Shown: positions 43,928 to 52,421 of the stretch, piece by piece
Layout: each line of letters opens with the position of its first letter
Numbering within the stretch: the first letter of the stretch is position 1
Assembly (NCBI RefSeq): GCF_000633395.1
Contig: NZ_AYMU01000016.1
Coordinates: forward strand, 62,001 to 126,000
Direction of reading: 5' to 3'
DNA: 64,000 nt
Source: Pseudomonas sp. PH1b
Lineage (GTDB): Bacteria > Pseudomonadota > Gammaproteobacteria > Pseudomonadales > Pseudomonadaceae
The notes under the pieces: model-generated
The model's input: the letters and a program-made list of their open reading frames with translations, nothing else
The model's database searches: none
What the model was told of the DNA's origin: nothing
Translations under genes and position numbers: made by a program

Positions 43928-45448
43928 TCAGGGCCGCAGGTCGCGCTCCTGGAAATAGCGCTCCAGCACCCCAGGGTCGGCCGAACGCTCGGCCAGGGCC
44001 ACGTAGGTGTCCGGGCGCAGCAGGTAGAAGGCATTGCGCACCAGCCCGGCCTCACCATGGGCCGGGCGCCAGTCGAACACCTGCAATGCCACCCGCTGTT
44101 CACTGCACCAGGTGCGCAGGGCGTCGCTGGTGACCCCATACACGTGCACTTGCCAACCGAGGTGGGCGAGGCTGTCGAAGTTGTCGTGCTCGCCGTCTCG
44201 CACCCAGGGCAGGCGGTCGCCACCGTGCACGTGCCCGGCGCTGCCGCCGCTCAGGGGCATGCCCCGGTAGTTGAGGGTGATCTGCGACACGGTGCGAAAG
44301 AGAAATTCCCGGGCGCTGTCGAAGGCGGCGATCTTCGGCAGCAGCAGGGGTGCCAGGCGCGTGCGCAACAGGTAGGCCACCGGGCCTTCGGCGGTGGCGA
44401 AGCTGAACACCCGGTCAGTGGTGGACACCAGGCGTCGGGCGAACTCCATGCGTTCACTGGCGTAGCTGTCCAGCAGGCTGTCCTCGGCCTTGCGCGCGAG
44501 AACGGCGGCGAGCTTCCAGGCCAGGTTGATGGCGTCGCCGATCCCGGTGTTCATGCCTTGGCCGCCGGCGGGGCTGTGCACATGGGCGGCATCGCCGAGC
44601 AGAAACACCCGACCCTGGCGAAAATGCTCGGCCACCCGGTGGTGCACCCGGTAGCTGGAGAACCAGTTGACCTGGCTGACCTCGACCTTGAGCTGGCGCA
44701 TGGCACGCTGGCTGACGTCTTCGAAGCGCAGGTTTTCCGGGTGCTCGGCCCGCTCGTCGCGCACCGTGCCGATCAGCCGTGCGCGGCCTCTGTCGGCCAG
44801 GGGGAAGACCGCGAGAAAATCCGCTTCGTCCAGGTCCACATGCAACTGGCCATCGAGGGGCGGGCCGCTGGCCTCGACGTCCGCGACGTAGAACACCTGC
44901 TGGTAGGTGCCGCCGGGGAAGCCGGTGCCCAGGGTCTTGCGCACCGTGGAGCGGGCGCCGTCGCAGCCGGCCAGGTAGAACGCCTGGCACAGTTCCTCGC
45001 GCCCATCGGCGCCGCGCAGCCGGGCGCTGGTCAGGTTGCCGTGGTCGGTGAAGGCCAGCAGTTCGGTGTTGCGCTCCACCCGGGTGCCGAGCTGCTCCAG
45101 GCGCTCGATCAGCAGTTGCTCGTGTTCATCCTGGGGAAAGATCTGCAGGAAAGGGTAGGGCGTCAGGCCTTCGCCGATGGCATTGAACGGCAGGTGCGCG
45201 GTGCGCTCGCCCTTGACCCAGAGGTTGACCGCCGGCACATGGTGGCCGCGCTGGACGATGGCCTCGGTCAGGTCCAGCTGGCGGTACAGCTCCAGGGTCC
45301 GGGCCTGTACCGCCAGGGCCCGGGAGGTGGTGCCGGGGCCGGTGGTCTTGTCGATGATCCGCACCTTGACCCCTTGCTGGCGCAGCCACAGCGCCAGTAC
45401 CAGGCCGGTGGGCCCGGCACCGATGATCAGTACGTCGCTGCAGTTCAT
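43928..45448 (-). CDS. FAD-dependent class A monooxygenase (PheA/TfdB/MhpA-like)
   Basis: A 506-residue flavoprotein hydroxylase. The FAD GxGxxG motif is at the start (VLIIGAGPTGLVLALWLRQQGVKVRIIDK), the DG motif is LAGCDGARSTVRK, and the GD motif is VFLLGDAAHVHSPAGGQGMNTGIGDAINLAWKL. The C-terminal ~110 residues look like the thioredoxin-like lid of phenol-hydroxylase relatives. It probably hydroxylates an aromatic compound with NAD(P)H and oxygen. It is followed on the same strand by nothing related and preceded by a LysE-type exporter gene. Confidence 0.92.
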   Translation of the reverse strand: MNCSDVLIIGAGPTGLVLALWLRQQGVKVRIIDKTTGPGTTSRALAVQARTLELYRQLDLTEAIVQRGHHVPAVNLWVKGERTAHLPFNAIGEGLTPYPFLQIFPQDEHEQLLIERLEQLGTRVERNTELLAFTDHGNLTSARLRGADGREELCQAFYLAGCDGARSTVRKTLGTGFPGGTYQQVFYVADVEASGPPLDGQLHVDLDEADFLAVFPLADRGRARLIGTVRDERAEHPENLRFEDVSQRAMRQLKVEVSQVNWFSSYRVHHRVAEHFRQGRVFLLGDAAHVHSPAGGQGMNTGIGDAINLAWKLAAVLARKAEDSLLDSYASERMEFARRLVSTTDRVFSFATAEGPVAYLLRTRLAPLLLPKIAAFDSAREFLFRTVSQITLNYRGMPLSGGSAGHVHGGDRLPWVRDGEHDNFDSLAHLGWQVHVYGVTSDALRTWCSEQRVALQVFDWRPAHGEAGLVRNAFYLLRPDTYVALAERSADPGVLERYFQERDLRP

Positions 45449-45512
45449 GTCCTTGCCCTCGATTGCAGATCAATCTCATGCCTCTGGCTGCGGGCCAGGC
45501 TGGCGCGGGGGT

Positions 45513-46127
45513 TCAGCGCTGGGCGAAGGCCAGGTTCAGGCCGAGCCCGGCGAAGCTGGCGGCAAAGCTGCGGCGCAGCCAGTTCTGCACCCGGGGCGAT
45601 TCGATCACCGCACGGCGGAACAGGTTGGCCAGCAGTCCGTAGAGCACGAACACGCAGAAGGTCATGGCCATGAACACGGCGCTGAGCAGGAGCATCTGCG
45701 GGACCGGGTCACTGCCGTCATGGGCGATGAACTGGGGCAGGAAGGCGAGGAAGAAGATCGTCAGCTTGGGGTTGAGGATATTCAGCAGGCAGGCCTTGGT
45801 CATCAGCGCGCCGGCGCTGCGGCTGACCGCGTTGCTGTCCACGGCGAAGGCCGAGCGATCGCGCCAGGTGGCGTAGGCCAGGTACAGCAGGTAGGCGACC
45901 CCGGCAAACTTCAGGCCCTGGAACGCCAGGGCGCTGGTGTGCAGGATCGCCGACAGGCCGAGGATCGACGCCAGCAGGTGCGGCACTATCCCCGCGGTGC
46001 AGCCGATGGCGGTGAACAGGCTGGCGCGCTGCCCGGCCACCAGGGCGGCGGAAATGGTCAGGATTACGCCGCTGCCGGGAATCAGCACGACGATCAGGCT
46101 GGTGATCAAGAAGTCCAGGGTCAGCAT
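45513..46127 (-). CDS. LysE/RhtB-family amino acid exporter
   Basis: A 204-residue inner-membrane protein with about six transmembrane helices. The family signature LIPGSGVILTISAALVAGQRASLFTAIGCTAGIVPHLLASILGLSAIL opens the protein, and NILNPKLTIFFLAFLPQF lies near the middle. The usual P-G-P is P-G-S here. ATG 46127 (MLTLDFLITSLIVVLIPG) is chosen over the longer frame. It sits 64 bp upstream of the monooxygenase gene on the same strand. Confidence 0.9.
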   Translation of the reverse strand: MLTLDFLITSLIVVLIPGSGVILTISAALVAGQRASLFTAIGCTAGIVPHLLASILGLSAILHTSALAFQGLKFAGVAYLLYLAYATWRDRSAFAVDSNAVSRSAGALMTKACLLNILNPKLTIFFLAFLPQFIAHDGSDPVPQMLLLSAVFMAMTFCVFVLYGLLANLFRRAVIESPRVQNWLRRSFAASFAGLGLNLAFAQR

Positions 46128-46503
46128 TGCAAGGCGCTCCAGTCCGAGAGGGCGACCAGTGTAGGCCGGGGAAACCCTCACAGCATAGAAGAGCCGAGGT
46201 GCCTGTGTCGGCTTTGCTGCATCGCGGGTTCAGGCCCGGGCGTCCCGCGGGAAGAGCAGGCAGGGGGGGCATCCCGCGGGCTGCGGGGCGCTGCGATCAT
46301 GGCGGGGCCCGTTGCTGGAAATCGCTGCGGCTGAACATGGCGGCTATTCTCGGGTCGGATGACCAGCGGCTGAATGCCGTTCGCACGCTGTCTTGCGGCG
46401 AGCGGCCGCCGATTGTCTCTGCACCCCAATGGGGTGTCGTCACTGCCACGCCGTTGCGAGGCGTGAACCAGGACAGGTTTGAACCTTGGCCATTGGGAGC
46501 CCT
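46128..46503. other. Divergent intergenic region with two hairpins
   Basis: A 376-bp gap between divergent genes. A CACCCCA-A-TGGGGTG inverted repeat is at 46422-46436 and a CACGCC/GGCGTG hairpin follows near 46447-46465, both in the presumed leader of the DUF1615 gene. No gene, promoter match or known riboswitch was recognised. Confidence 0.5.
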
Positions 46504-47595
46504 ATGTATTTGTGTCGACTGTTGATGATGACCGCGCTGGTGCTCCTGGCCGGTTGTGCCGGCCAGCGCGTCAGCCAGGCTCCGCCGGTGCCGGCGGCCG
46601 AGGTCCAGGCCCGAGTCCTGCGCCTGTTGCCGCCCACGGTGGCCGATCGCCCGGGCTGGGCTCGGGATATCCAGGTGGCCTTCAGTGCCCAGGGCCTGGA
46701 GCCAACCCCAGGCAACCTGTGCGCGGTGCTGGCGGTGACCGAGCAAGAGTCGACCTTCCAGGTCGACCCGGTGGTGCCGGGGCTGGGGCGCATTGCCCGG
46801 GAAGAGATCGACCGCCGCGCCGCCAAGGTGCATGTGCCGGCGCTGTTGGTGAGCGCGGCGCTGCAGGTGCATGCCAGTGATGGCCAGTCCTACAGCCAGC
46901 GCCTGGCCAAGGCCCGCACCGAGAAGGAGTTGAGCGCGATCTTCGATGACTTCATCGGCCAGGTGCCCATGGGCAAGACCCTGTTCGGTGGGTTCAACCC
47001 GGTGCACACCGGCGGGCCGATGCAAGTCAGCATCGCGTTCGCCGAGCAGCATGCCGAGGGTTATCCGTACCCGCTGCAGGGGTCGATCCGTCATGAGGTC
47101 TTCAGCCGCCGCGGCGGCATGTATTTCGGCATCGCCCATCTGTTGGGGTACCCGGTGAACTACCCGCAACCGCTGTATCGCTTCGCCGACTTCAACGCCG
47201 GCTGGTACGCCAGCCGCAACGCCGCGTTCCAGAGTGCCGTGAGCCGGGTCAGCGGGATTCGCCTGGCGCTGGATGGCGACCTGATCCGCTACGACTCGAT
47301 CATGCCCGGCAGCACCGAGTTGGCGGTGCGCACCCTGGGCCGGCAACTGGGCCTGCGCAACCCGAGTATTCGCCAGCAGCTGGAGAAGGGCGACAGCCCG
47401 GAGTTCGAGGATACGCCACTGTATCGCCAGGTGTTTGCCCTGGCCGACCAGGCCGCAGGCAAGACTGTGCCGCGTCAACAATTGCCCGGCATCGAACTCA
47501 AGAGCCCGAAGATCACCCGCCAACTGACCACGGCCTGGTTTGCCAAAAGGGTGGATGAGCGTTACCAGCGCTGCATGGCAAAAAACCAGAAGTGA
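46504..47595 (+). CDS. DUF1615-family lipoprotein
   Basis: A 363-residue exported lipoprotein. The N-terminus MYLCRLLMMTALVLLAGC has a lipobox with Cys18. The body (VLAVTEQESTFQVDPVVPGLGRIAREEIDRRA...FGGFNPVHTGGPMQVSIAFAEQHA...GGMYFGIAHLLGYP) matches the DUF1615 family, whose E-x-E-S-T and G-G-P-M-Q-V segments resemble lytic transglycosylase-like folds. A role at the cell envelope is likely but unproven. A bidirectional terminator follows. Confidence 0.88.
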   Translation: MYLCRLLMMTALVLLAGCAGQRVSQAPPVPAAEVQARVLRLLPPTVADRPGWARDIQVAFSAQGLEPTPGNLCAVLAVTEQESTFQVDPVVPGLGRIAREEIDRRAAKVHVPALLVSAALQVHASDGQSYSQRLAKARTEKELSAIFDDFIGQVPMGKTLFGGFNPVHTGGPMQVSIAFAEQHAEGYPYPLQGSIRHEVFSRRGGMYFGIAHLLGYPVNYPQPLYRFADFNAGWYASRNAAFQSAVSRVSGIRLALDGDLIRYDSIMPGSTELAVRTLGRQLGLRNPSIRQQLEKGDSPEFEDTPLYRQVFALADQAAGKTVPRQQLPGIELKSPKITRQLTTAWFAKRVDERYQRCMAKNQK

Positions 47596-47616
47596 ATCCT
47601 GCTGCAGCGCGCAATG

Positions 47617-47650
47617 AAAAAAGCCCGGTGGCTTGGACCGGGCTTCTTTT
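47617..47650. terminator. Bidirectional rho-independent terminator
   Basis: AAAAAAGCCCGG and CCGGGCTTCTTTT flank a 9-base loop between two convergent genes, giving T-runs on both strands. Confidence 0.92.
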
Positions 47651-47671
47651 CGGCAACGACGCTTGGGTGGC

Positions 47672-48109
47672 TCATGCGCGGTTTTGCATCAAGCGATCCG
47701 AGCCGCCTTCAGCCACGCGACGTTCGATCAGGCGATCGGAACCGCCCTCAGCTACGCGGCGTTCGATCAGGCGATCGGAACCGCCTTCAGCCACGCGACG
47801 TTCGATCAGGCGATCAGAACCGCCTTCAGCTACTCGGCGTTCGATCAGGCGATCAGAACCGCCTTCAGCTACGCGGCGTTCGATCAGGCGATCGGAACCG
47901 CCTTCAGCTACGCGACGTTCGATCAGGCGATCAGAACCGCCTTCAGCCACGCGACGTTCGATCAGGCGATCGGAACCGCCTTCGGCCACGCGGCTTTCAA
48001 TCAGGCGATCCGAGCCGCCTTCGGTGATCACCGGGTAGGCGCTGCTGGCGGCAAATGCGTTGACGGCGAAGGCCGAGAAAACCAGGCTGAGGAAAAGTTG
48101 GCGTTTCAT
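47672..48109 (-). CDS. Small secreted protein of nine 13-residue tandem repeats
   Basis: A 145-residue protein. The signal peptide is MKRQLFLSLVFSAFAVNAFA, followed by SSAYPV and nine tandem 13-residue units. Seven are exactly VAEGGSDRLIERR; the first (ITEGGSDRLIESR) and last (VAEGGSDRLMQNR) vary slightly. The DNA units are 39 bp and nearly identical, so copy number could vary. No known fold is evident; similar short repeat proteins occur in Pseudomonas under vague names. The alternation of charged and Gly residues suggests an exported, possibly self-assembling protein. The shared terminator at 47617-47650 ends the gene. Confidence 0.88.
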   Translation of the reverse strand: MKRQLFLSLVFSAFAVNAFAASSAYPVITEGGSDRLIESRVAEGGSDRLIERRVAEGGSDRLIERRVAEGGSDRLIERRVAEGGSDRLIERRVAEGGSDRLIERRVAEGGSDRLIERRVAEGGSDRLIERRVAEGGSDRLMQNRA

Positions 48110-48548
48110 GCTGGGGTGCTCCGGGGGTCGCTGTTGTCGGGAATGGAGCCGATCCTACGCCGCGCCAGTTTTTTGAGAACTGCATTGGCTCGATGGTGAA
48201 TATCGACGTCGCTGATAGCGTCGCCAAGGCCTTTTGCAGAGCCCTTGCGCGCCATCCACCAGGGGTTCGGCGAGGCTTGTCGCAGGCCGGCCGACGAGAT
48301 CGGCAGCGATACAAAGTCTCCTGCAGCAGGCTTGTCAGCCTGCTGCGGTCCGTGCCAGGATGCGCGATGAATTTTTTCCGCTGCCGTACTCGCCTCCATC
48401 ATCACCGGACCTCATCCCAGGGGCCGTGGTCGCGTATGCGCATCGAGCCGTCAGTGACCCGCTCCGGCAATCACTGACCGTCGAGACACCACCAAGGCGC
48501 CCTGCAAGGCGCCTTTTTTTTGCCTGTCACACACCAGAGGAAACACCC
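48110..48548. other. 439-bp gap upstream of the hisS-like gene, with a small leader frame
   Basis: The only clear signal is a terminator at 48494-48521. Just before it, a short frame 48436-48477 reads MRIEPSVTRSGNH and stops. GTCAGTGA and TCACTGAC (within 48450-48478) can pair. No other gene is supported; longer frames lack protein-like composition. Confidence 0.45.
48494..48521 (+). terminator. Terminator or attenuator 28 bp before the hisS-like start
   Basis: AAGGCGCC-CTGCAA-GGCGCCTT hairpin continuing into a run of eight T. Its position just upstream of a coding start makes it either the end of an upstream transcript or an attenuator. Confidence 0.85.
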
Positions 48549-49188
48549 ATGACCATGCTTCGTGGCACCCGAATGATCAGCGGCGAACAAGCCGCCACCC
48601 TGCGTATCCTGGAAGGAAGGTTCCGGAGCTGGCTTCATCGAAGCGGGCGCTGAAGAAGTCATAGTCCCGGCGCTGTGGGGCCAGGACACCTTTATCGAAA
48701 AGGCTGGCGGCAGCGAAGTCATCGGCCAGATGTGGGCCTTCAACGACAAGGCCGGGCGGGCCTGCTGCCTGATCCCGGAAGCCACCGCGCTGTTCCAGGA
48801 AACCGCTGCCGAACTGCTCGCCGGGCGCGAACAGGCGAGCTTTTTCTATGTCGCCCGCTGCTACCGCTATGAGCGCCCGCAAGCCGGGCGTTACCGCGAG
48901 TTCACCCAGCTGGGCCTGGAGATCCTCGGGCCTGATCCGCAGCAGGCGCTGGAGCAGGCGCGGGCGTTGTGTGTCGGTTTTCTCGATGCCCTGGGGCTGG
49001 AATACGAGCTCAACCTGGGGGTCAAGCGCGGGCTGACCTACTACCTCAATGGCGAGGGTTTTGAGGCCCGCTGCCCGCAACTCGGAGCGCAGCAGCAAGT
49101 GGTGGGGGCCGGCGCCTATCGCCAGGGTGCGGGCTTCGGCATCGGCCTGGAACGCCTGTTGCTGGCGCTGCAAGCCCAGGGCGCCTAG
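48549..49188 (+). pseudogene. Histidyl-tRNA synthetase-like (HisS/HisZ core) gene with an N-terminal frameshift
   Basis: The first frame gives MTMLRGTRMISGEQAATLRILEGRF and then hits a stop at about 48651. The second frame, from about 48617, continues GAGFIEAGAEEVIVPALWGQDTFIEKAGGSEVIGQMW...CCLIPEATALFQE...YRYERPQAGRYREFTQLGLEILG...GFGIGLERLLLALQ. These are class II synthetase motifs 2 and 3 of the HisRS type. The span is 640 nt, one more than a multiple of three, as expected for a one-base insertion or two-base loss near 48615-48625. The anticodon-binding domain is absent, so even an intact copy would be a stand-alone catalytic-core paralogue of about 213 residues. A sequencing error cannot be excluded. 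Confidence 0.75.
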
Positions 49189-49202
49189 GGCATTGCGCGA
49201 GC

Positions 49203-49242
49203 CCAATAAAAAGCCCGGCTGAATAGCCGGGCTTTTTATTGG
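49203..49242. terminator. Bidirectional rho-independent terminator
   Basis: A perfect 17-bp stem, CCAATAAAAAGCCCGGC with its complement, and a 6-base loop between convergent genes; A- and T-runs serve both strands. Confidence 0.95.
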
Positions 49243-49249
49243 TTGCCGA

Positions 49250-50047
49250 TCAGTGGCGGCGACGCACGAACTTGCGCCACAGCCAGACCCACAGCAGGGC
49301 CAGGGGGAAGGCCAGGATCACGAAGGGCAGTACATAGCTGCCTTTCTCCAGGGCTTCGGCGGTGCCGTCGGCCATGTTGTCCAGCAGGTTGCTGAAGGCG
49401 AGCTTGAGGTTGGAGCCGCGCTCGGCGTTGTCGCTGGGGGTGAAGTTCAGGGTCAGGCGGTTGGTGTCCAGGCGTCGCTGCTGGCCGGCGGCGACCTGGG
49501 CCAGGGCCTGCAGTTCGTTTTCGATGACCGCCTGTTCCTTGCTCAGGGCAATCAGGTCGCTGACGCTGATGTCCTTGCGCGCCGCCAGTTCATCCAGGCG
49601 TCGCTGCTGGCTCTTGAGCCGTTCCTGCTGGCGCTGCACATCGGCCACGGAGTCGGCCAGGTCTTCGGCGGTGGTGATGCGCTCGCCCAGTTGGGCACCC
49701 TCGGCGGCCAGGCCGACCATCGGCTCGACCCCGCTGGGAGCGATGCGCAGGATCACCTGGGCGCGGTAGGGACCCTGTTCCAGGCGCAGGATGTTGCAGG
49801 GGCCGAACTTGGCGCTTTCACAGGCTTGGCGGGTTTGCTCCAGGCGCGGAGCGATCTGTGCGGCGGGCAGCGACAGGCCCAGCTCGTGCTCGTAGGCCAG
49901 CAGCGCGCCGGCCTTGCCCTGGGCGCCGCCCATCGCCATGCCAGAGCTGTTGTCATGGCTGGGTGAACAGGCGCCGAGGGCGAGGCTGCCGAGCAGGATG
50001 AGGGGCAGCCGGCGTAGCCGCGAGGAGTGATCGTCCTGATACCGCAT
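49250..50047 (-). CDS. DUF4349-family lipoprotein
   Basis: A 265-residue envelope protein. Lipobox LALGAC with Cys27 follows a basic N-terminus. A coiled-coil stretch is visible around residues 130-185 (LADSVADVQRQQERLKSQQRRLDELAARKDISVSDLIALSKEQAVIENELQAL), then a beta segment, and a C-terminal membrane helix (YVLPFVILAFPLALLWVWLW) with a basic tail. This order of lipid anchor, coiled coil and C-terminal TM is typical of DUF4349. The function is unknown. Confidence 0.85.
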   Translation of the reverse strand: MRYQDDHSSRLRRLPLILLGSLALGACSPSHDNSSGMAMGGAQGKAGALLAYEHELGLSLPAAQIAPRLEQTRQACESAKFGPCNILRLEQGPYRAQVILRIAPSGVEPMVGLAAEGAQLGERITTAEDLADSVADVQRQQERLKSQQRRLDELAARKDISVSDLIALSKEQAVIENELQALAQVAAGQQRRLDTNRLTLNFTPSDNAERGSNLKLAFSNLLDNMADGTAEALEKGSYVLPFVILAFPLALLWVWLWRKFVRRRH

Positions 50048-50244
50048 GGAGGTTCCTTGATTGCATGGGTCTGTGGCTGAATGCCAGGGCGCCTATCTTA
50101 CCGGGCTTTGGCGCGCCACCCCATGCCGTCTCGGGCTTATTGGCGATAATTTCTCGGGTTGATACTGATGGCTGCGCAGGGCCTGAGGCGCTACACCTCT
50201 GCGGGTTGGCATCTGTCATGCCAGTTCATTGCCAGGAGCGTTTC

Positions 50245-50664
50245 ATGGATGTCGTGTCGATCCCCGAAGGCTTTACCCCCTTGTCCCGCAGCAGCCCGCT
50301 GCTGGAGCTGATCGGGCCGGTCTATGGCTGCGGCAGTGGCCGTGAACTGCGCCTGGGCCTGCGCGCCGATGCTCGTCACGCCAACGGCCGCGGTACGGTG
50401 CACGGCGGCATCATCGCCACCCTGGCGGACATCGGCATGGGTTACGCCATGGCCTTTGCCAGCGACCCGCCGTTGCCGCTGATCACCGCCAGCATGACCC
50501 TCGACTACCTGGGCGCGGTGCAGGTGGGGGAGTGGATCGAGGTGCGCCTGGAACATGCCAGGCGCGGCCGGCAGATGGCCTTTGCCACGGTGCTGTTGCA
50601 GGTCGGCGAGCGTGAAGTGGCCCGCGCCAGTGGGGTGTTCGCCGTGCCCTTGCCGCGGGACTGA
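50245..50664 (+). CDS. PaaI-type hotdog thioesterase
   Basis: A 139-residue hotdog-fold protein. The catalytic-loop pattern ANGRGTVHGGIIATLADIGMGYAMAF and strand ITASMTLDYLGAVQVGEWIEVRLEHARRGRQMAFATVLLQ fit the PaaI/YbgC-like acyl-CoA thioesterase family (DUF4442/4HBT). CAGGAG lies upstream of ATG 50245. The stop is 9 bp from the end of the convergent rtcR gene. The substrate is unknown. Confidence 0.88.
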   Translation: MDVVSIPEGFTPLSRSSPLLELIGPVYGCGSGRELRLGLRADARHANGRGTVHGGIIATLADIGMGYAMAFASDPPLPLITASMTLDYLGAVQVGEWIEVRLEHARRGRQMAFATVLLQVGEREVARASGVFAVPLPRD

Positions 50665-50673
50665 AGCCCGCGC

Positions 50674-52275
50674 TCACGAGGGATGGAGCTGCTTCCAGTC
50701 CAGCCCGAAGCGCGCCAGGTATTTGCGCAGCCGGTCGGCGTCGTTGGGGTTGGCCTTGCCCAGGCGTGACACCCCGAACAACCGTCGACCGGCCTGCGAC
50801 AGGCTGTCGGCGCGACGGCATTCGGCAAGCACCGCCTTGAGTTGCAGGCGGTCGAACAGGTCCAGTTCCACCTCGTCGCCCAGCAGTGCCTGCAGTTCGT
50901 CCTCTTCGTTCTCCAGGCCCCAGGCATGGCGCAGGCGCTGGATCTCTTCCTCGGCCTGGGCCTGGTCGATGCGCCCGCTGTCGGCCAGGGTGGCCATGCG
51001 GGTGATGGACGCCGACAGCTCGCGGAAGTTGCCCAGCCACGCCGCCTCGCTGGAGCTGGCGAAGGCCAGGTAGCGGCGACGGGCTTCCAGGTTGAAGCGC
51101 ACCAGTTGCCCTTGCTCGCGGGCATGGCGCTCCAGCTCGAAATCGATGTTCGGCTCGATGTCTTCGCGGCGCCCTGCAAGCCCCGGCAGGTCGAAGGTCC
51201 AGAGGTTGATCCGGGCAAACAGGTCTTCGCGGAACAAGCCCTGGGCAACTCGCCCGCGCAGGTCGCGGTGGGTGCCGGCGATGATCAGGAAGTCGCTCTC
51301 GACCTCCTTGTCCGAGCCCATGGGGAAGAAGCGCTTTTCTTCGATGGCCTTGAGCAGCATCGCCTGTTCGTCCAGCCCCAGTTCGCCGATCTCGTCGAGG
51401 AACAGCATGCCGCCGTCCGCCGCCCGCAACAGGCCGTCCCGGGCATTCTGCGCGCCGGTGAAGGCGCCCTTGATATGCCCGAACAGCGCCGACATGGCGC
51501 CGTCGCCCCGCAGGGTGGCGCAGTTGACCTCGACAAAACGCCCCTGCACCTGATGCCGGCCGCGCTTGAGTTCATAGATGCGCCGGGCCAGGAACGACTT
51601 GCCGGCCCCGGTGGGGCCGATCAGCAGCATCGGTGCCTTGGAGCGCACGGCGACGCGTTCGATCTGTTCGATGGAGCGGTTGAACGCCGGGTTGCGAGTG
51701 GCAATCCCCGACTTGAGGAAGGCCAGGCCTTCCAGGCGCTTGTGGGCAAAGCGCGAGGCGATGCGGTCGTAGCGCGACAGGTCGAGGTCGATCAGCGCGT
51801 GGGTACCGGTGGCGTGTTCCCCCGGGTCGCGGCGCCGCGCCGGTGAGGTCTGGATCAGCCGCGCCGGCAGGTAGCGCGCCTCGGTCAGGAGGAACCAGCA
51901 GATCTGCGCCACGTGGGTGCCGGTGGTGATGTGCACCAGGTAATCCTCGCGCTCGGTATCGAACGGGTAGGCGCTGGTGAAGTCGTGCAGGGCGCCGTAC
52001 ACCTCCTCGAAATCCCAGGGGTTGTTCAGGCCCATGGGGTGCAGGCGCACCTCGGTCTCCGGCGATACCTGGCGGATGTCATCGGCAATCCGCCCGGCCA
52101 GGCTGATGTCCCGGGCGTCGACGCCGTGGATCAGTTCCAGGCGGTGGATCAGCACATCCTGCTGTTGGCACAGGCCGACGCTGGGCCGCCAGTGGCTCCA
52201 GCGATTGGCGCCCTTGCCGACGCGATCGAGGGTGGCGCCGACAAAACCTATGGCCACCGTGGGCTTGCTCGACAT
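50674..52275 (-). CDS. rtcR: RtcR, sigma54-dependent activator of RNA repair genes
   Basis: A 533-residue bacterial enhancer-binding protein. The N-terminal ~185 residues form the RtcR CARF-like sensor (VAIGFVGATLDRVGKGANRWSHWRPSVGLCQQQD...YLVHITTGTHVAQICWFLL). The AAA+ domain has Walker A GPTGAGKS at 220-227, the sigma54-contacting GAFTGA at 270-275 and Walker B LFLDEIGE at 291-298. A C-terminal helix-turn-helix lies near 485-525. RtcR is thought to sense RNA bearing damaged ends (such as 2',3'-cyclic phosphate fragments). It is divergent from the Ro/rtcBA operon, across a region with a sigma54 promoter, an IHF site and a palindrome. Confidence 0.97.
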   Translation of the reverse strand: MSSKPTVAIGFVGATLDRVGKGANRWSHWRPSVGLCQQQDVLIHRLELIHGVDARDISLAGRIADDIRQVSPETEVRLHPMGLNNPWDFEEVYGALHDFTSAYPFDTEREDYLVHITTGTHVAQICWFLLTEARYLPARLIQTSPARRRDPGEHATGTHALIDLDLSRYDRIASRFAHKRLEGLAFLKSGIATRNPAFNRSIEQIERVAVRSKAPMLLIGPTGAGKSFLARRIYELKRGRHQVQGRFVEVNCATLRGDGAMSALFGHIKGAFTGAQNARDGLLRAADGGMLFLDEIGELGLDEQAMLLKAIEEKRFFPMGSDKEVESDFLIIAGTHRDLRGRVAQGLFREDLFARINLWTFDLPGLAGRREDIEPNIDFELERHAREQGQLVRFNLEARRRYLAFASSSEAAWLGNFRELSASITRMATLADSGRIDQAQAEEEIQRLRHAWGLENEEDELQALLGDEVELDLFDRLQLKAVLAECRRADSLSQAGRRLFGVSRLGKANPNDADRLRKYLARFGLDWKQLHPS

Positions 52276-52342
52276 GTTTATACCTGAAGATAAATAGCGA
52301 TAAACAAAGATATAAAAATATCGAGGTGCTTGTCTTCAAAAC

Positions 52343-52356
52343 TTGTTCAAGAACAA
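52343..52356. promoter_or_regulatory. Candidate RtcR upstream activating site
   Basis: Perfect palindrome TTGTTC-AA-GAACAA centred about 80 bp upstream of the sigma54 promoter, the usual distance for an enhancer site. A weaker palindrome GATAT-AAAA-ATATC is at 52309-52322. Confidence 0.5.
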
Positions 52357-52380
52357 TCGATAAAAAATAAAAGCCTTTAA

Positions 52381-52393
52381 AATCAAATATTTA
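52381..52393 (+). promoter_or_regulatory. Consensus IHF-binding site
   Basis: AATCAA-ATAT-TTA matches WATCAANNNNTTR exactly, with an A/T tract alongside, between the upstream palindrome and the -24/-12 promoter. DNA bending here would bring RtcR to sigma54 polymerase. Confidence 0.7.
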
Positions 52394-52421
52394 ATAAATA
52401 TTTTTGTGAAAAAATAAAACC

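Noticed and set aside
47592..48199. Three plus-strand frames opposite the 13-residue repeat protein
   Set aside because: The 39-bp repeat keeps all frames open; only the minus-strand frame has a signal peptide, a start context and a terminator.
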